Shown piece after piece: positions 36,420-49,187 of a DNA stretch of 64,000 nt; within the stretch, counting starts at the first letter, position 1, and each line of letters opens with the position of its first letter. The stretch lies in assembly GCA_024220505.1 (NCBI GenBank), contig JAKZZE010000004.1, positions 1,302,001 through 1,366,000 of the forward strand, given 5' to 3'. The translations under genes were made by a program, and so were the position numbers. Origin of the DNA: Rhizopus arrhizus (taxonomy: Eukaryota > Mucoromycota > Mucoromycetes > Mucorales > Rhizopodaceae). The notes beneath the pieces are model-generated. The model did no database searches. It worked only from the letters and a program-made list of their open reading frames with translations, and was not told the DNA's origin.

Positions 36420-37466
36420 ATGACAGTTAAGCGCAAGGTTTCTGCAATCGAACCTTCTTCACCACTAGTTCCTAGAAAACTAAAGTATAGCTCTAAAAAG
36501 ACGTAAGACTTTTCTTTTTTTTTGTTTTTCAATTGCGCTTAGACTTTTTTCATATTCAATATTATGCAGCACAGAACAGGTATTTGAAAGGTCTTTGAAC
36601 ACTGTATTGACGCGCTGTTATAGAATAAATTTGCAAAGTTTCGACAAACTACGTTTGATAAATATAAGGATACAGACAACACGAATATCATTGGACCTGA
36701 CGGTTGTCAAGTCTTTTTTTCAGATATTGGCGTATCACTTGAAAGTGTATGTATATTTTATGCACGTTGAGTTTGAGCTGATGTACACCTATAGATTGTC
36801 CCTATACTCTTAGCATGGAAAATGAATTGTGCAAGAATGGGCTATATAACAATTGAAGAATGGTCCAAGTTCATGAAGGAGTCAAAGCAAGTATTTTTTA
36901 TTTTATTTTGTTTAATAACTAAAAATAATTTTTTTCACATAGTATTGATAGTGTAGATAAATTAAAGACGACGTTATTAACATTACAAAAACAAGTAGAA
37001 GACGATGAGGACTTATTCAAAAAATTATATGTTTACGCTTTTCTTTATGCAAAATCACAGGATCAAAAGAGCATAGACGTTGAGGTGATGTATTTTTGAT
37101 GATACTTCACTTATTAAACGATATGCTTCATTCTAGGTAGCTGTAGCGCTCTGGCAAGTGATCTTGGCTGACAAATACCCTATCATCAAGTCTTTTATGC
37201 AGTTTGTTGAGGTAAATACAAAGAGTTTATTACCTACAGTGACCTCATCCATTTAAAAAGGAAAAGAAGCCCATTAAGGTTATTAATAAAGACCAGTGGG
37301 CAAGTATGCTGGATCTATGCAAGACTGTACCAGAGGACCTTTCAGGATACGATTCTGTCTCTTCTTGTAAGTAAAATATCATTTTAAATCGGTACATCCC
37401 AAACTTCTTTGTGTAGGGCCAGTATTATTTGATCATTTTGCAGAATGGAAGAAAGAAGGCCTGTGA
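36420..37466 (+). CDS. DCN1: DCN1-like NEDD8 ligase for cullins
   Basis: Scaffold that promotes cullin neddylation and so activates SCF-type ubiquitin ligases. Eight exons: 36420-36502, 36570-36579, 36624-36746, 36795-36886, 36943-37084, 37137-37211, 37261-37366, 37417-37466, giving 226 residues. The PONY/DCUN1 domain is recognised from FDKYKDTDNTNIIGPDGCQV, VPILLAWKMNCARMGYITIE, DSVDKLKTTLLTLQKQ, KSIDVEVAVALWQVILADKY, then SSWPVLFDHFAEWKKEGL at the C-terminus. Two splice features are unusual: exon 2 is only 10 nt, and the intron after exon 4 begins GCAAGT (GC-AG type), without which the frame breaks. The N-terminus is basic (MTVKRKVSAIEPSSP) and shows no UBA domain. Confidence 0.88.
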
Positions 37467-38627
37467 TTTGCATTTTCTTATGAAAGCTTATGTTTGTATA
37501 TGAATGGCAAATAACTTGTTCCTAAAATAAAACAGCTGTTTGCATGGCTTTACTGGTACTCCAACGGATAGTTTGGTTCAGTCATATAAATGTATTTAAA
37601 AAAATGCAAACCCTTTTTTTTTTGTATTGAGCAAAAAGCAAATGTACTTTTACAAAAATTCAAATGCATGATGCAAAGCAGTTCAAATCTGTGCTTGTAT
37701 TATCAGTTCATGTTGCTCAATATAATTGCTTATTCATTGAGCAAGTAGTATTTCCATGATAAGCTATAAAACAAACTTAACAATAAAACTAAAGTATTAA
37801 ATCGTGGTCATTACGAAAAGTGAATAAAAAAACACGTTAAATGGTACCTTTAGTTTGAAAATGCTTTCATCTAATAATTGACTCGGGCTCTTTATACTAA
37901 TATTGCCAATTATCCTCTCTATAGCTTGCTTTGTAGCATGCACATACAATCTCGTAATGCCTCAGTCGTGCTAATGAAAAAGACTATCAATGACTGCCGA
38001 AATGGTTCTTTGACAAGCCTACTATACACAGCGGCTTAAATAAATAATTTACTTGCTTGTATTTCAGAGAGAAATGAGCATGCCGATCAAAGCAATTTGA
38101 AAATTATCAGGCATGCTAGGGCATTTACTATTACTACAGAAAATTTTGGGAGTTTTTACTATTGAATTTCATGTTGCAAAATTGAATAAAAAATACCAAC
38201 TGCAAAGCATCTTGTCGACTTTATTGGTTTCCTTGACTCACAAGTACACCTTAATTCAAAATTTAATTTATTATAACTGTATTGCTCGTATCCGTTTAGA
38301 AATTTTGCAGTTACAGTGATGAGTAACAATGCCAGATTTTAAAGTTGCTTAAGCTAGTAAATAGCGAACGCGTCTATCAGCATACACTTATCCTGATTAC
38401 CCTTTTTTTTTATATATAATTCTTTTGTCTTAATTTACATCTTTTCTTTATTGTTCCTGACTTATAATTTAAATACACATACTATTCGATCTTTTAAAAA
38501 AGAAAAAACTGGGTAAATTAGCCAATCAAAAAAGTTCAATTCAATCCCCAAAAATACTCAACTTTTTCGGGTTTTTTAAAAAAAGTTTTTTTTTTTTTCT
38601 TAGACATTAAAAGAGCTCATTCTCAAG
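37467..38627. other. Intergenic region, 1.1 kb
   Basis: AT-rich, no convincing gene; the longest open frame (38113-38319) has random composition. The last 60 bases are the T-rich leader of PDA1. Confidence 0.4.
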
Positions 38628-40001
38628 ATGCTTCGTTCAGCCTCTCGTTTATTCGCTGCCAAGCATGTAGCCGCTTTCTCACCTATGGTAAAAGGAGCAA
38701 GTTTTTTTTTTAAAAAATGTTTAAAACTAAATCATGAAACTATAGCGTGCCTTATCTACTAGTGCCCAACGTTTTTCTGACAAGATGACTATCACTTTGC
38801 CCGAATCTTCCTTTGAGATGTTCAATGCTGAAAAGCCTAGTTTAGATGTTGAAGTTGACAAGGACATGTTGATCGATATGTACACAAAGATGACCACCAC
38901 GAGACGTATGGAAATGGCTGCTGATGCTCTCTACAAGGCCAAAAAAATTCGCGGTTTCTGTCACTTATGTAACGGCCAGGTAAGACACGGGCAAACGCGG
39001 GGGATGTTGGGTAAAAATTCAACCTCCGCATAATTGATATGATCAAATGATTAAACTGTACGTGTAGGAAGCTGTCTCTGTTGGTATGGAAGCTGCTATT
39101 ACCAGAAACGACCACATCATTACTGCCTACAGATGTCATGGTTATACTTACCTTCGTGGTGGCTCTATTGAAAGCATCTTGGCTGAATTGATGGGTCGTT
39201 CCACTGGTATCTCCATGGGTAAGGGTGGTTCTATGCACATGTTTGCTCCTTCTTTCTATGGTGGTAACGGTATTGTTGGTGCTCAAGTAAGTTAAAAGAC
39301 AATAGAAGAAAGAAAGGAATGATGTTGACATTATACGATAGGTTCCTCTTGGTGCCGGTGTTGCCTTCTCTCAAAAGTACCTCAACAACCCCTCTGTCAC
39401 TTTTGCTCTTTATGGTGATGGTGCTTCTAACCAAGGTCAAGTCTTTGAAGCTTTCAACATGGCCAAGTTGTGGGATCTCCCTTGTGTCTTTGTCTGTGAG
39501 AACAACAAGTACGGTATGGGTACCTCTGACAAGCGTTCTTCTGCTTCTACTGAATACTTTAAGCGTGGTGACTACATTCCTGGTATCAAAGTAAACGGTA
39601 TGGACGTTCTCTCTGTCTACAGAGCCTGTCAATATGCCAAGGAATGGACTACCTCTGGTAAGGGACCTCTTGTGATGGAAATTTCCACATACCGTTACGG
39701 TGGTCACTCCATGTCCGATCCTGGTACCACTTATCGTACTCGTGAAGAAATCCAACAAATGCGTTCCACCTCTGATCCTATTAATGGTTTGAAGCAACGC
39801 TTGATCGATATCGGTATGGCTACAGAAGCTGATCTTAAGGCCATTGATAAAGAATGTCGTAAGGTTGTTGATGAAGCTCTCAAGAAGGCTGAAGCTGCTC
39901 CCGAACCTCCTCTCTCTGAGTTCCATACACAAATCTATCAACCTGGAACTGAGCCTCCTGTTGTTCGTGGTCGTGAGCCTAATGAAGTCTATTACTACTA
40001 A
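38628..40001 (+). CDS. PDA1: Pyruvate dehydrogenase E1 component subunit alpha
   Basis: Mitochondrial thiamine-diphosphate enzyme subunit that decarboxylates pyruvate in the PDH complex. Four exons (38628-38687, 38746-38979, 39068-39286, 39342-40001) give 390 residues. The N-terminus [20 protein letters not shown] is an amphipathic import presequence. The thiamine-diphosphate motif GDG...N is seen as [18 protein letters not shown] followed by CENN. The phosphorylation-loop region [16 protein letters not shown] carries the serines targeted by PDH kinase in other species. Codon use is strongly biased (GGT, GCC, AAG), matching high expression. Large open frames on the opposite strand here are shadows of this biased coding sequence. 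Confidence 0.97.
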
Positions 40002-40195
40002 ATAACTTTTATTATCATCTCTTATTCCTTACTCTCCCCATACTTTTTTAGATAAAAAAAAATAAAACATTTTAAATGTACGTACATCATTTAATCTCAG
40101 TGAATCAAGATGCGTGTACACGTGAATTAAAAAGAAAAAAAAGAAAACAATTTCTTACTCCTTTTTTTTATTAATTTTTTAAAAATAAAGGGGAT

Positions 40196-40662
40196 ATGGT
40201 GAATAGACCACATAGACAGTATCATACCTTTGAAGATACCACAACTCCATTATTCAATGAGTTTGAACCACCGCTCTTATCACCTACTTCAGTAGTGAAC
40301 AGAAATGCAAAGCCTAACCGTACAACAAAGATATCTCAAAAGTTAAAGTTATTTCCAGAAAATGACGATACGAGAACAGTAGAAGAAAACTTGTTTGATA
40401 TTGATGTTTATACTCAACTTGCACAAATTCCTCATGATTCAGCTCGTTTGGAAGCAGAGAGATTAAACAAGTTGGATAGAAACGACTTATCTCGCGTTAC
40501 GGCTTACTGCACAGCTTCGTAGAGTAGTTTTAATATATGCTTCATTATTCAGTTGATTCTCACTTATTTCCTTTACTAGAGCATATCGAATAAGTGATGT
40601 ACTAAAGCACTTGAGATCAAAGAAAAAGTCAAATTGTACAAGACCTAAACGTTTTGACGAAT

Positions 40663-40730
<68 letters not shown>

Positions 40731-41571
40731 TTTTACTAATGATTACCAGTTTATATACACCGTATACTTTCCATCCACTACCACCACCTTCTGTTTATAA
40801 GAACACAGTGAAAACATTATTATTACCAGAGATGTTCTTGTTTGATTACGGTGTTGTTGTTTTTTGGGGTATGACGTTAGAAGAAGAGCTCAAGATATTA
40901 AAGGAATTGGAACCGTTTGAAGAAGAAAAGTTAGAGATGAATGATGTTGAAACAGAAGAGTTTCGTTATTATTATAATGAATATCATCAACCTCGCATTT
41001 ATAACGATATCATTACTCTCCGCCATCCTTCCAATTATTTAGTAAAGTTAACCATTTCACATGCTATTGCACAGAGTGTGAAGATGACTTTGTTTGAACG
41101 ATTGATTGATGATACCATAAATGATACAAAATATATACCTCAAGTCATGGCAGAGAATGGTACTATTCAAATGTCAAGGTACAGCATAGATCATAGTATG
41201 ACATAAAATGCTTATATCTTATTAGGACTGCTATTACTAAAAAAATAGGACAATTATTTATTATGCGAATTAATGTGAATTTAGTGTCCAATATACTGGA
41301 CACACCCGAGATATTTTGGTCTGAACCTGCTTTAGAACCATTGTACAGTGCCATTCGTAGTTATTTAGAAATATCTCAACGCGTAGAGTTATTAAATCAA
41401 CGTGTGGAAGTGATTAGTGATTTATTAGAAATGTTGAAGGATCATTTAAATAGCTCTCACGGAGAGCATTTAGAGTGGATAGTAATTTGGCTGATCGCTA
41501 TGGAAATACTTGTTGCTGTCGTAACAACAAGTTTAGACGCATATCATTTATACTCTAACAAAGAAGTATAA
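40196..41571 (+). CDS. RMD1: RMD1/RMND1-family (DUF155) mitochondrial protein
   Basis: Four exons (40196-40518, 40580-40663, 40750-41178, 41226-41571) encode 393 residues. Family markers: AYRISDVLKHLRSKK, the central FDYGVVVFWGMTLEEELKIL, the helical RTAITKKIGQLFIMRINVNL then NILDTPEIFWSEPALEPLYS, and a C-terminal membrane anchor (LEWIVIWLIAMEILVAVVTT). RMND1/RMD1 proteins act in mitochondrial inner-membrane translation or meiotic nuclear division; the exact role here is inferred. Intron 2 starts GT followed by a 63-base A run and ends with a normal TACTAAT branch and CAG. A frame through that run gives only poly-Lys. Confidence 0.88.
40666..40728. repeat. Poly(A) tract, 63 bases, inside an intron
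   Basis: An uninterrupted A run starting two bases after the 5' splice site of intron 2 in the RMD1-family gene. It is the longest homopolymer in the window. Confidence 0.9.
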
Positions 41572-41844
41572 ATAATAATAAAGAAGTTATATCTGTTTGT
41601 TATAGATATACATATATGCTTTGGTTACATGCAAAAATAGATCTTGAAGCAAAATAGAATAGTGAGAAGAGGGGTTGCATTGAAATGGGCTTAGTTGCCA
41701 AGGAAACATTGCACGTGTAAAATGATATACACAACATTTTAAAAAAAAATTAGGTGTGTAACTTTAATAAATCTTACAAAAAAAAAAAAAAAAAAAAAAA
41801 AAGGGTAATAAAACAGAAATAAAGGGAGAGAGGAGAGGGGCAAA

Positions 41845-42610
41845 TCAAGAGTTGAACCTCTCAAATACAAGTTGAGAAGCATCTTGGATGTGATCATTGA
41901 ATTCATTTAATAAATCCATTTCAACTTGAGATAATCTTTTGAGAAGCCATTGGTATTCAGTTGTTGCATCCATTTCTTCTTCATATTGATTTTCACGTAC
42001 GACATTAATTTGAAATGGTTGGCGAAGACTCCATTCTACTGTGATTGTTGATGCAGTTTTATCGTTGCTACTTTTATGTAAAAGTGAAGTTGCTTGATGA
42101 ATTAGAATGACCGACGACTGTTTAGCATTAATAATTAGTCCAAGTTGATGGCTGATCTTTTCATTCAATCGGGGAAGAGCAGAGATGAGCTGGTCGCTTA
42201 TTTCTTTTGCTTCTTCTGTGTTTATTTGCAGCTCTGTAACTTGATGGATATCAAGAGATACAAGTGGATTCACAGAGGCTAATAGACTGGCACGCATGAA
42301 ATTAAGGTGACGATCCATTGACTTTATGATAGAATGGCGAGCTGTTTTAATTATTAGTTCTTGCCTAACAAAACATTACTATAAATTCACCTTCTACATT
42401 GTCATGGCTTATTGATTGTGGAATATAACTCAGGGTATCTTCAGAAACATCAAGCATAACTTGATCTATAATATTTTCATAGTATTCAGATAATGTTTCT
42501 TTTATAGTGTTCCCAATTTCAGTAGTTTTTGGAGTGGAAAATACTGGAGCTCCGTAGATAGAAGTAGCTGTAAAAAGGAGAGTAATTATGTATAAGTAAT
42601 TAATATACAT
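41845..42610 (-). CDS. Secreted protein of unknown function
   Basis: Two exons on the minus strand, 42391-42610 and 41845-42341, joined over a 49-bp intron (GTGAAT...ACAG, CTAAT branch), give 238 residues. The start at 42610 opens a signal peptide (MYINYLYIITLLFTATSIYG, cleavage expected near APVFS). The mature part is mostly alpha-helical, with segments such as EISDQLISALPRLNEKISHQ and DATTEYQWLLKRLSQVEMDL. It ends QDASQLVFERFNS. There are no Cys pairs in the mature part and no recognisable enzyme motif. The two pieces could be mistaken for separate open frames; the splice restores continuity. Confidence 0.6.
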
Positions 42611-42732
42611 TTGGATTAAAGGAAAGGAGAATAAAATTTGTGTAAAGAAAAAGGGAAAAAAAAAAAATAAACTAAAGAAAAAAGAGAAAAATAACAATAG
42701 ATGCAGTTACATATTTTTATAAGCTTTTCTTA

Positions 42733-43200
42733 TTCGCTCTCCTCAATTGCTTTCTTAATTTGTATTATCTGTGGAAGAAAAAATAAAGCAAGAGCGGTTG
42801 TAAAGATCATAAAAATAAAGTAACGCCACAACTAAACAATGAAAATGGTTCTATTTAAAAGTTAGACTTTTTAAGTCTAGACTTGCTATTATTATGTTAT
42901 ATACTTTATTAGTTCCATTATTTTATGGAGACTTCAACTTAAGCCATGTATAGCTAGATGAGCTTTCTTTTCCTAATTTTCTGTAGAGATAAAATAAACT
43001 TTGTGTACCAATTTTTATATGAAAGCAAATAATACTTTTGGCATATATACTCACCTGGGACCTATCAAAGTATTTTATATGACGTGTTGGCCGATTATTT
43101 TTTTTTGTAGCTTTCAATGTAACAACTATTTTCTTCCATAGAAACATGTATGCAAAAGGCAGATATTGTCCAAACACAGAAAGGAACCTAGTTTAATTAA
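42733..43200 (-). CDS. Possible exons of a small membrane protein
   Basis: Two minus-strand pieces with coding character. One reads VFGQYLPFAYMFLWKKIVV, then NNRPTRHIKYFDRSQ up to a GTGAGT donor near 43056. The other, after a TTGTTTAG acceptor near 42832, reads LWRYFIFMIFTTALALFFLP then QIIQIKKAIEESE to a stop at 42733-42735. The second has one clear hydrophobic helix. How they connect is unclear: an intermediate acceptor (CTCTACAG) would give a short KIRKRKLI end instead. No family recognised. Confidence 0.35.
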
Positions 43201-44345
43201 AGGCATCTGTATTTGATTGAATGAAATCGCATGCCTTAAGAGCTAGTTATACAGTATTCCCTCAGTCATCATTTACCGTATATGTTGGGCATTAAAAATC
43301 CTTTGTAAATAGTCTCAAAGGAATGACACCGCTGTTAATAGTTTACAAAAAAAATTAGGAAAACTTTATCAAGTTTTTGCTAAAAATAACAAAAAATCTG
43401 TATTTTATATTTGTTTAAAGCGCAATAGTAAAGAAGTTGGGTGTGGGAGTTGCTTTTTTTTTATTAATTAGTATTACAGACTTTATAGCAGAAACCAGAA
43501 ATATATTTATAAAACATTTAGGAGAGTGACATCGAAAGTAAGATTTACAATAATCAGTGAAGAGTCTTGAGGAATTTCAATTGACTCTTAAGGAAGGACA
43601 AATGGTGTATACTTTTCTTTATTTAACTGATATCAGTGCTTTATTCATATGGATTAAGGAGCATATAATTGTAAATAGATTGATAAATCCTTCACTAATA
43701 AACTATATGCCAAATTATGTTGCTCACCTTAGGACAATCACTTTTGGTTATTCTTCAATGAAATAGCCTAAAACGATATCAAATATGATACCTAATTTAA
43801 TGAGAAAGGATCAATAGCAGCATTCTTCGCATCAAATCAAGGATGAATTGAAGACAAATCGATTACAAAAAATTGTCTATTACAGCTACAGTAACGCTTT
43901 ATGCCGCCTGAAAAGATTAGAGTTAAGAAGTGGGGGCATGATGATAAAAAAAATCAAAGAATAGAACAAAGAAAGAATTATTGAAAACTGATGATTACGA
44001 AACACTTCCTTCCATTCAGTAATGTCTAGACAAACTAAAAAGAAGCATAAGAATGGAAGTATCAAAGCAGCAAATACAGTGAGGCACTATTTTACTCCAT
44101 AATTGCTTTAATACATTTGCATTTTCATATAATTCATTTGTCTTTTAATGGTTATAACAGTGCCCACACCTAGGTTTCAAATATTAATGCATCTAGATGT
44201 TCAAAACCTGAGTATGTATACACTTATTATTTTTGGACAGACTTTATAAGATCAAAAAGGAAATCTATATCGGCTCTTAAACCTCAATAACTTGATGTAA
44301 TAATCAAGTAATTTATTTTAATTCCTTTTTGTTTTTAAGAAAGTA
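43201..44345. other. Intergenic region, 1.1 kb
   Basis: AT-rich, no gene recognised. The short open frame 43557-43766 has random composition. The last 60 bases are the RFT1 leader. Confidence 0.4.
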
Positions 44346-46108
44346 ATGAGTGAGAAATCTAAAATAGAGGATAAAGAAGACTTGCTATCGAGTACGGCTA
44401 AGGGAGCATCCTATCTTATCATGCTTCAGTTCATATCTCGTATGCTCACTTTCTCACTCAATCAAATCGTTTTACGGCATACTTCACCTGATGCTTTTGG
44501 AATCGCCAGTGTCAATTTGGAATTATTAGCTTCTACCATCTTGTTTATTTCTCGTGAAGGCTTTCGAGCTGTACTTACAAGATCTACCAAAAATCAGCAG
44601 CAGATTATCAACCTTGCTTATATTCCAACCTGTCTTGGTCTTGCAACAACAACACTCTGTTGCGGATACTATTTGTCAACAATCACCTCTAATGAATCTG
44701 CAATATACCCTTATTATCGCACCTCAGTCATTCTTTATGGACTGGCATCATTCTTAGAATTATCTGTGGAACCCTTATTTATTTTTGCATTGAACAAAAT
44801 GTATTTTCAGTTACGAGTTACAGTAGAAGGGACAGCCGTTATTTTAAGATGTTTTGTGACGTTTGGGTTAACGTTATACGGAAAAAAAGAGTACTCCATT
44901 CTATCTTTTGCTATAGCACAGTTTGTTTATGGACTAACGATGATGCTGGGATATTTTGGATATTTTATGTATAAGGAAAGATCGATAAATACCTTATTAC
45001 CAAGAAAGATTAAGGATGCTTCAGAAAAAAGGTACATAAAACAACGCGTAAGATATAGTAGATGGAGCTTAGAAATGACTTATTTTCCTTATGAAAAGTG
45101 AATATTGGTTTGAAAAGACATTGCTTCATTTAGGTATTACAATGACAAAGCAATCTTTATTAAAGCACGTATTGACAGAAGGAGATAAGATGTTGATATC
45201 AGTCTTGAGTACAGACAGTGATAAAGGTGTTTATGGATTTGTAGTAAATTATGGTACAGAAATTTGCTTAACTAGATTATGATCATTTCCTAATCAATGC
45301 TCTTTTGAAGGCTCGCTTATAGCACGTATTTTGTTCCAACCATTAGAAGAAACAGGAAGAACATTCTTTTCAAAGATGCTAACAGACAAACAAGATATTG
45401 TAGCTCGCCAAACTGCTTCCAATTTCTTGATGACATTCATACAATTCCATATATTACTAGGTTTTCTATTTATTTGCTTTGCAACAAATTATACTAGTAC
45501 CCTAGTTGACCTATTAGCAGGTTCTACATGGAGTAAAAGCGATGCACCTACGGTGTTGGCTATCTATTGCATGTATGTTCCCTTCATGGGCGTCAATGGT
45601 ATAACAGAAGGATTTGTGCAGGCTGTTGCTACTAAACAAGACTTAAACCGTCTCAGTTACTTTATGGTATTCTTTTCAGCTTGTTTCATAGTATCTGGAT
45701 TTATCTTTATGTACTGGTTTAACTTAGGAGCTGTGGGGCTTATCCTTGCAAATATGGTGAATCTAAGTATTCGCGTTGTTTACAGCTGGCATTACATCTG
45801 TACCTATTTTAACAGATCGAGGAACATTAGTTCATGGTTTCCTCATCCAGCGACTATGCTTGCTTTCAGCATATCTTGGTTTATCACAAACTGGTCCGAA
45901 AAAAATATTGGCTGGTACTCTTTGAAGCAAAAGTTGATCCATGTTTGTGTTGGTGTTATTTGTTTTGTATTTGTTTCTGGGATTATGTAAGTACCAAAAA
46001 GTATAGGCTTGTCATGGAGAAACATATTTATTTTTTACGCTTAGGTTTTGGAAAGAGAAGCTGTTAATTTCGAATACAAAAAAATTGATAAAATCAAAAA
46101 GATCATAA
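44346..46108 (+). CDS. RFT1: RFT1, dolichol-linked oligosaccharide ER membrane protein
   Basis: Polytopic ER protein required for Man5GlcNAc2-PP-dolichol to become luminal during N-glycosylation. Four exons (44346-45031, 45099-45253, 45311-45986, 46045-46108) give 526 residues, normal length. Typical segments: LLSSTAKGASYLIMLQFISR, MLTFSLNQIVLRHTSPDAFG, FISREGFRAVLTR, LTEGDKMLISVLSTDSDKGV, YGFVVNYGSLIARILFQPLE, then VLAIYCMYVPFMGVNGITEG. Many hydrophobic helices run to the end, with a basic cytosolic tail (KKLIKSKRS). The two short introns in the middle both contain false open frames, so the first exon appears to continue past its true donor at 45032. Confidence 0.94.
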
Positions 46109-46388
46109 ATAAATGTTTGTAAGACTTTTGATTTCTATGATTATTCAGTTTTAGATATTTTTTGGTGGGACATAATTCATAATTTTGCATATAGTAAGAT
46201 TACATTTAGATAGTTATCCATTGTTTTAATATTGCTATTAATAATGATGAGAAGTAGAGTTGCTATGTGATGTTAGTAGTTTTCCTTATTTTACTACATA
46301 CAATATATGAAGTGATTGTGCTTCATCGAAAAATATTCAAAAACCGCGTAGTCGAACGTCTGCATTTTTTTCTTTCGAGATCTCAATT

Positions 46389-47509
46389 ATGGATCATCAC
46401 GTTCCTGCCTTCCCAGCATTACCTGACGATGTTCGTAAAAAATGTAAATAATATAACGTTATGACAAAAAGATAATAACAGCTTTGTTTAGTAAATGCCG
46501 CTCAAATCACATATGGCATTGATTTTCTAGCACAGGCAAAACAATTAATCAGTCGTCGACAAAAGTTTGAAGACAGAAGAAGAAAAAGACTCGAGGCTAG
46601 AGCAATTAGAGGAACAAGTGCAGAAACAGTTAGAGGGGACATTCCAGTTATGGTTTTAAAAAAGAAAAGACTTGTAAATGAATCATTCAGTATTTTTAAA
46701 TGAATTATTCACCATTTCTTAATAGAAAGACAGCATTACTCCAATCAAGCGCAGCAAGGTAAATTTGACATGACGATTTTTTGTAGTTCAAGACTTAACA
46801 TTGCCATGTTTTTAGCTATCGCCTAGGGCAAAATGCACTGAATGCAAAGGTGATTTGAATGGCAATTCAGATATTTCACCGTTATGTAGCCCAGTTTTAG
46901 ATCCCAAAAGTACGGTTGTAAAAGCGCCAGTTTGTATAGGATGCGACAGGTAAATATTATCTATATTTAAGAAAACACATTGCTCACTTTTCTTAAAAAA
47001 GACTGTATAGTCTTGTTGATACTATGGTAGAAAAAGAAAAACTAACATACTGGGTTGTTACTGGAGAACTCTCTCCTGATCTTGAAGTAGAACAACTAAC
47101 ACCTATTCAGCAATATATGCAAGTTGAAGCAACAGCAGAAAGTTTTCTTATGATCGCTGATGCGGCATATGACGTTGCTAGAGGACCCGTACCAAAACTA
47201 GTTCACCAAGATGAAATAAGACAGCTCTATAGAAGTACAGAGGGTAGGGATAATGTCTTGGGACATCGATTGCCCTGGTCTGAATCCTTTAAAACAGCAA
47301 AAGAGCATTATTCGATTCTCGAATTGGATTGTATTCAGCCACTTTGGGCAATTCAAAACGAAGATGACTATTATAGCATTAAAAACATACAAATTTTGAG
47401 TAAAGCAATGAAAGCAGTGAAAAAGAATGCAACACAGGATGAATTGCTGCAGTGGTTAGGCGGTTACATTCGTACGAAGAAGATGCAGCTTGAACAAGTA
47501 AACTATTAA
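46389..47509 (+). CDS. Unidentified protein with a four-cysteine (zinc-like) motif
   Basis: Five exons (46389-46443, 46492-46673, 46726-46758, 46816-46949, 47011-47509) give 300 residues and open with MDHHVPAFPALPDDVRKKLN. A basic helical stretch follows (LISRRQKFEDRRRKRLEARA). The centre holds CTECKGDLNG and VCIGCD, two C-X2-C pairs about 30 residues apart with an extra Cys (PLCSP) between, a plausible zinc-binding unit. The C-terminal half is helical (MQVEATAESFLMIADAAYDV, then LLQWLGGYIRTKK). All borders are GT/AG and phase-consistent, so I regard it as a real gene, but I recognise no family. Nuclear location would fit the basic stretch, as inference. Confidence 0.7.
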
Positions 47510-49187
47510 GACATTTCTTCTCTTTCATGTAGTAGTAATAAATAAATGACCACACAATAAATGTAATACAACCCTTGATTTTTTCTTTAATATTTTATTA
47601 TTCTACCATAGTTATTTAAATAGCAATGGGTGGACATATGCTGAGGTGGTTTTTTCAAGCTCTGCATGTATTAATGTTACAATGCCAGTAAAGAATTATT
47701 GCTAAATACCCTTGTGTTTGTTATATTTGATGTCCCAAAGGTTACTTTTTGACTATCAATAAACTAAATTGAGTAGAAGAATACTCTCAATTCCAGCTAT
47801 TGTATACACTCTTTCTGACATACATCCAACTGTGTAAAACAAGGTACTATATTCTTTATAAAATAATTTGGATTTCTAGTTACTGTCACTAAAGTTTAAA
47901 GGTCTTGTTTCTTGTCATTCATAGATAAAGAGCTTAACTTTGTCATGTTCAAACATATTTAAATTAGAATCAATAGATAGCCATATATATTACATATACC
48001 TTCTATATTTTAATCCAGAGTTTGACTCTATAGTATCATATCGTATAATACCTCAACATCATGTTCAACTCTTTACGCAGTAATTTAGAGATAACTATAG
48101 GGGCTCTTGATCTTTTAAGTAAACAATAATTCTAAGTTTTTTATTGTAAACAAATGATGCTTTCATGTTTTGTGTATACACTACTGCCAATTTATAATTT
48201 CTCAAAAAATATTCAATTCAATAATAGGGGAGCGAGTAAGAAATGTTCAAGAATAACTATACTCTGTAGTATAACCTGTATCTTTAACCCTTTACAGCTG
48301 TAGGGTAAAACTAGAGTTGGTTAAATCCATCATAGATACGTTTCACAGTAATTACCGTTTGTAATGCAAACATATATTTTTTCCAATCCGATGCTCCATA
48401 TTTATTAGCATTACTGTAAAAAAAAAATAGCTTAACGCTACCTTATTGTCTTACAAAACATTATGCCAAGTATTTTTATTTTATTTTATTATTTAGAATG
48501 ACAGATATTCTGAAACGTAAACTATTACATTCTTTATAATTATGTAATGAAACCATATTTAGTAATATAAACGTATTTATCAATCAGCTCTCATGAAATA
48601 AGTGTAGTAAAGACTGAAGAATGCATTGATAAAAAAAATCTAAGTAATTTAGTAACAGTGCATAATCTCAGGAAATACAATGTAAGAAAAAAAAATTACC
48701 CATTTAGAAAATTAATACATTAGTTTTATATTGAAAAAAATAAGTGGCCCTGCGCTCTCTTGCAATATAAACCACTTATCACCTAATATTATAAGTTCAT
48801 AGGTTCCGATAGCTTATCTAACATAAAAACATAGTCTCTTGATTTTGGATATTTAATTAAATTTACTTGTGCTGGTGTGAGAAGACCTGTATGATAACCA
48901 AGATAAGATATTAAGCAAAAGACGCTATAAAAAATGAATTAAGTTTCGGATATAGTGCAAATTGTAAGTATTACATCCAAGCCTAGAAAAATCCAAAGTA
49001 ACAAATGAATAGAATTAGCTTCTTAACAAGCGTCTTGAGAAGCACTTTGTACTCACAAATAGTGTCTTGAGGTAGTACAATAGCTCTTTATTTTGTTTTG
49101 TATTCTACAAACACATTTAAAGCTCAGTACTCCCTAAATCTATGCTTATTTTTCTTTTGTTAATTATACATTTTTTTATTTTTTACA
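47510..49187. other. AT-rich intergenic region, 1.7 kb
   Basis: No open frames above chance and no recognised repeat. It holds the promoter of the white-collar gene, where a long regulatory region would not be surprising, but no specific motif can be named. Confidence 0.4.

Noticed and set aside
39231..39941. Long minus-strand open frame opposite PDA1
   Set aside because: It is a shadow of strongly biased codon use in the pyruvate dehydrogenase gene; no family features and the plus strand is certain.
45032..45101. RFT1 first exon running on to YFPYEK
   Set aside because: Splicing at GTACAT to AAAAG gives EKSEYWFEKTLLHLG, which restores the conserved RFT1 frame.
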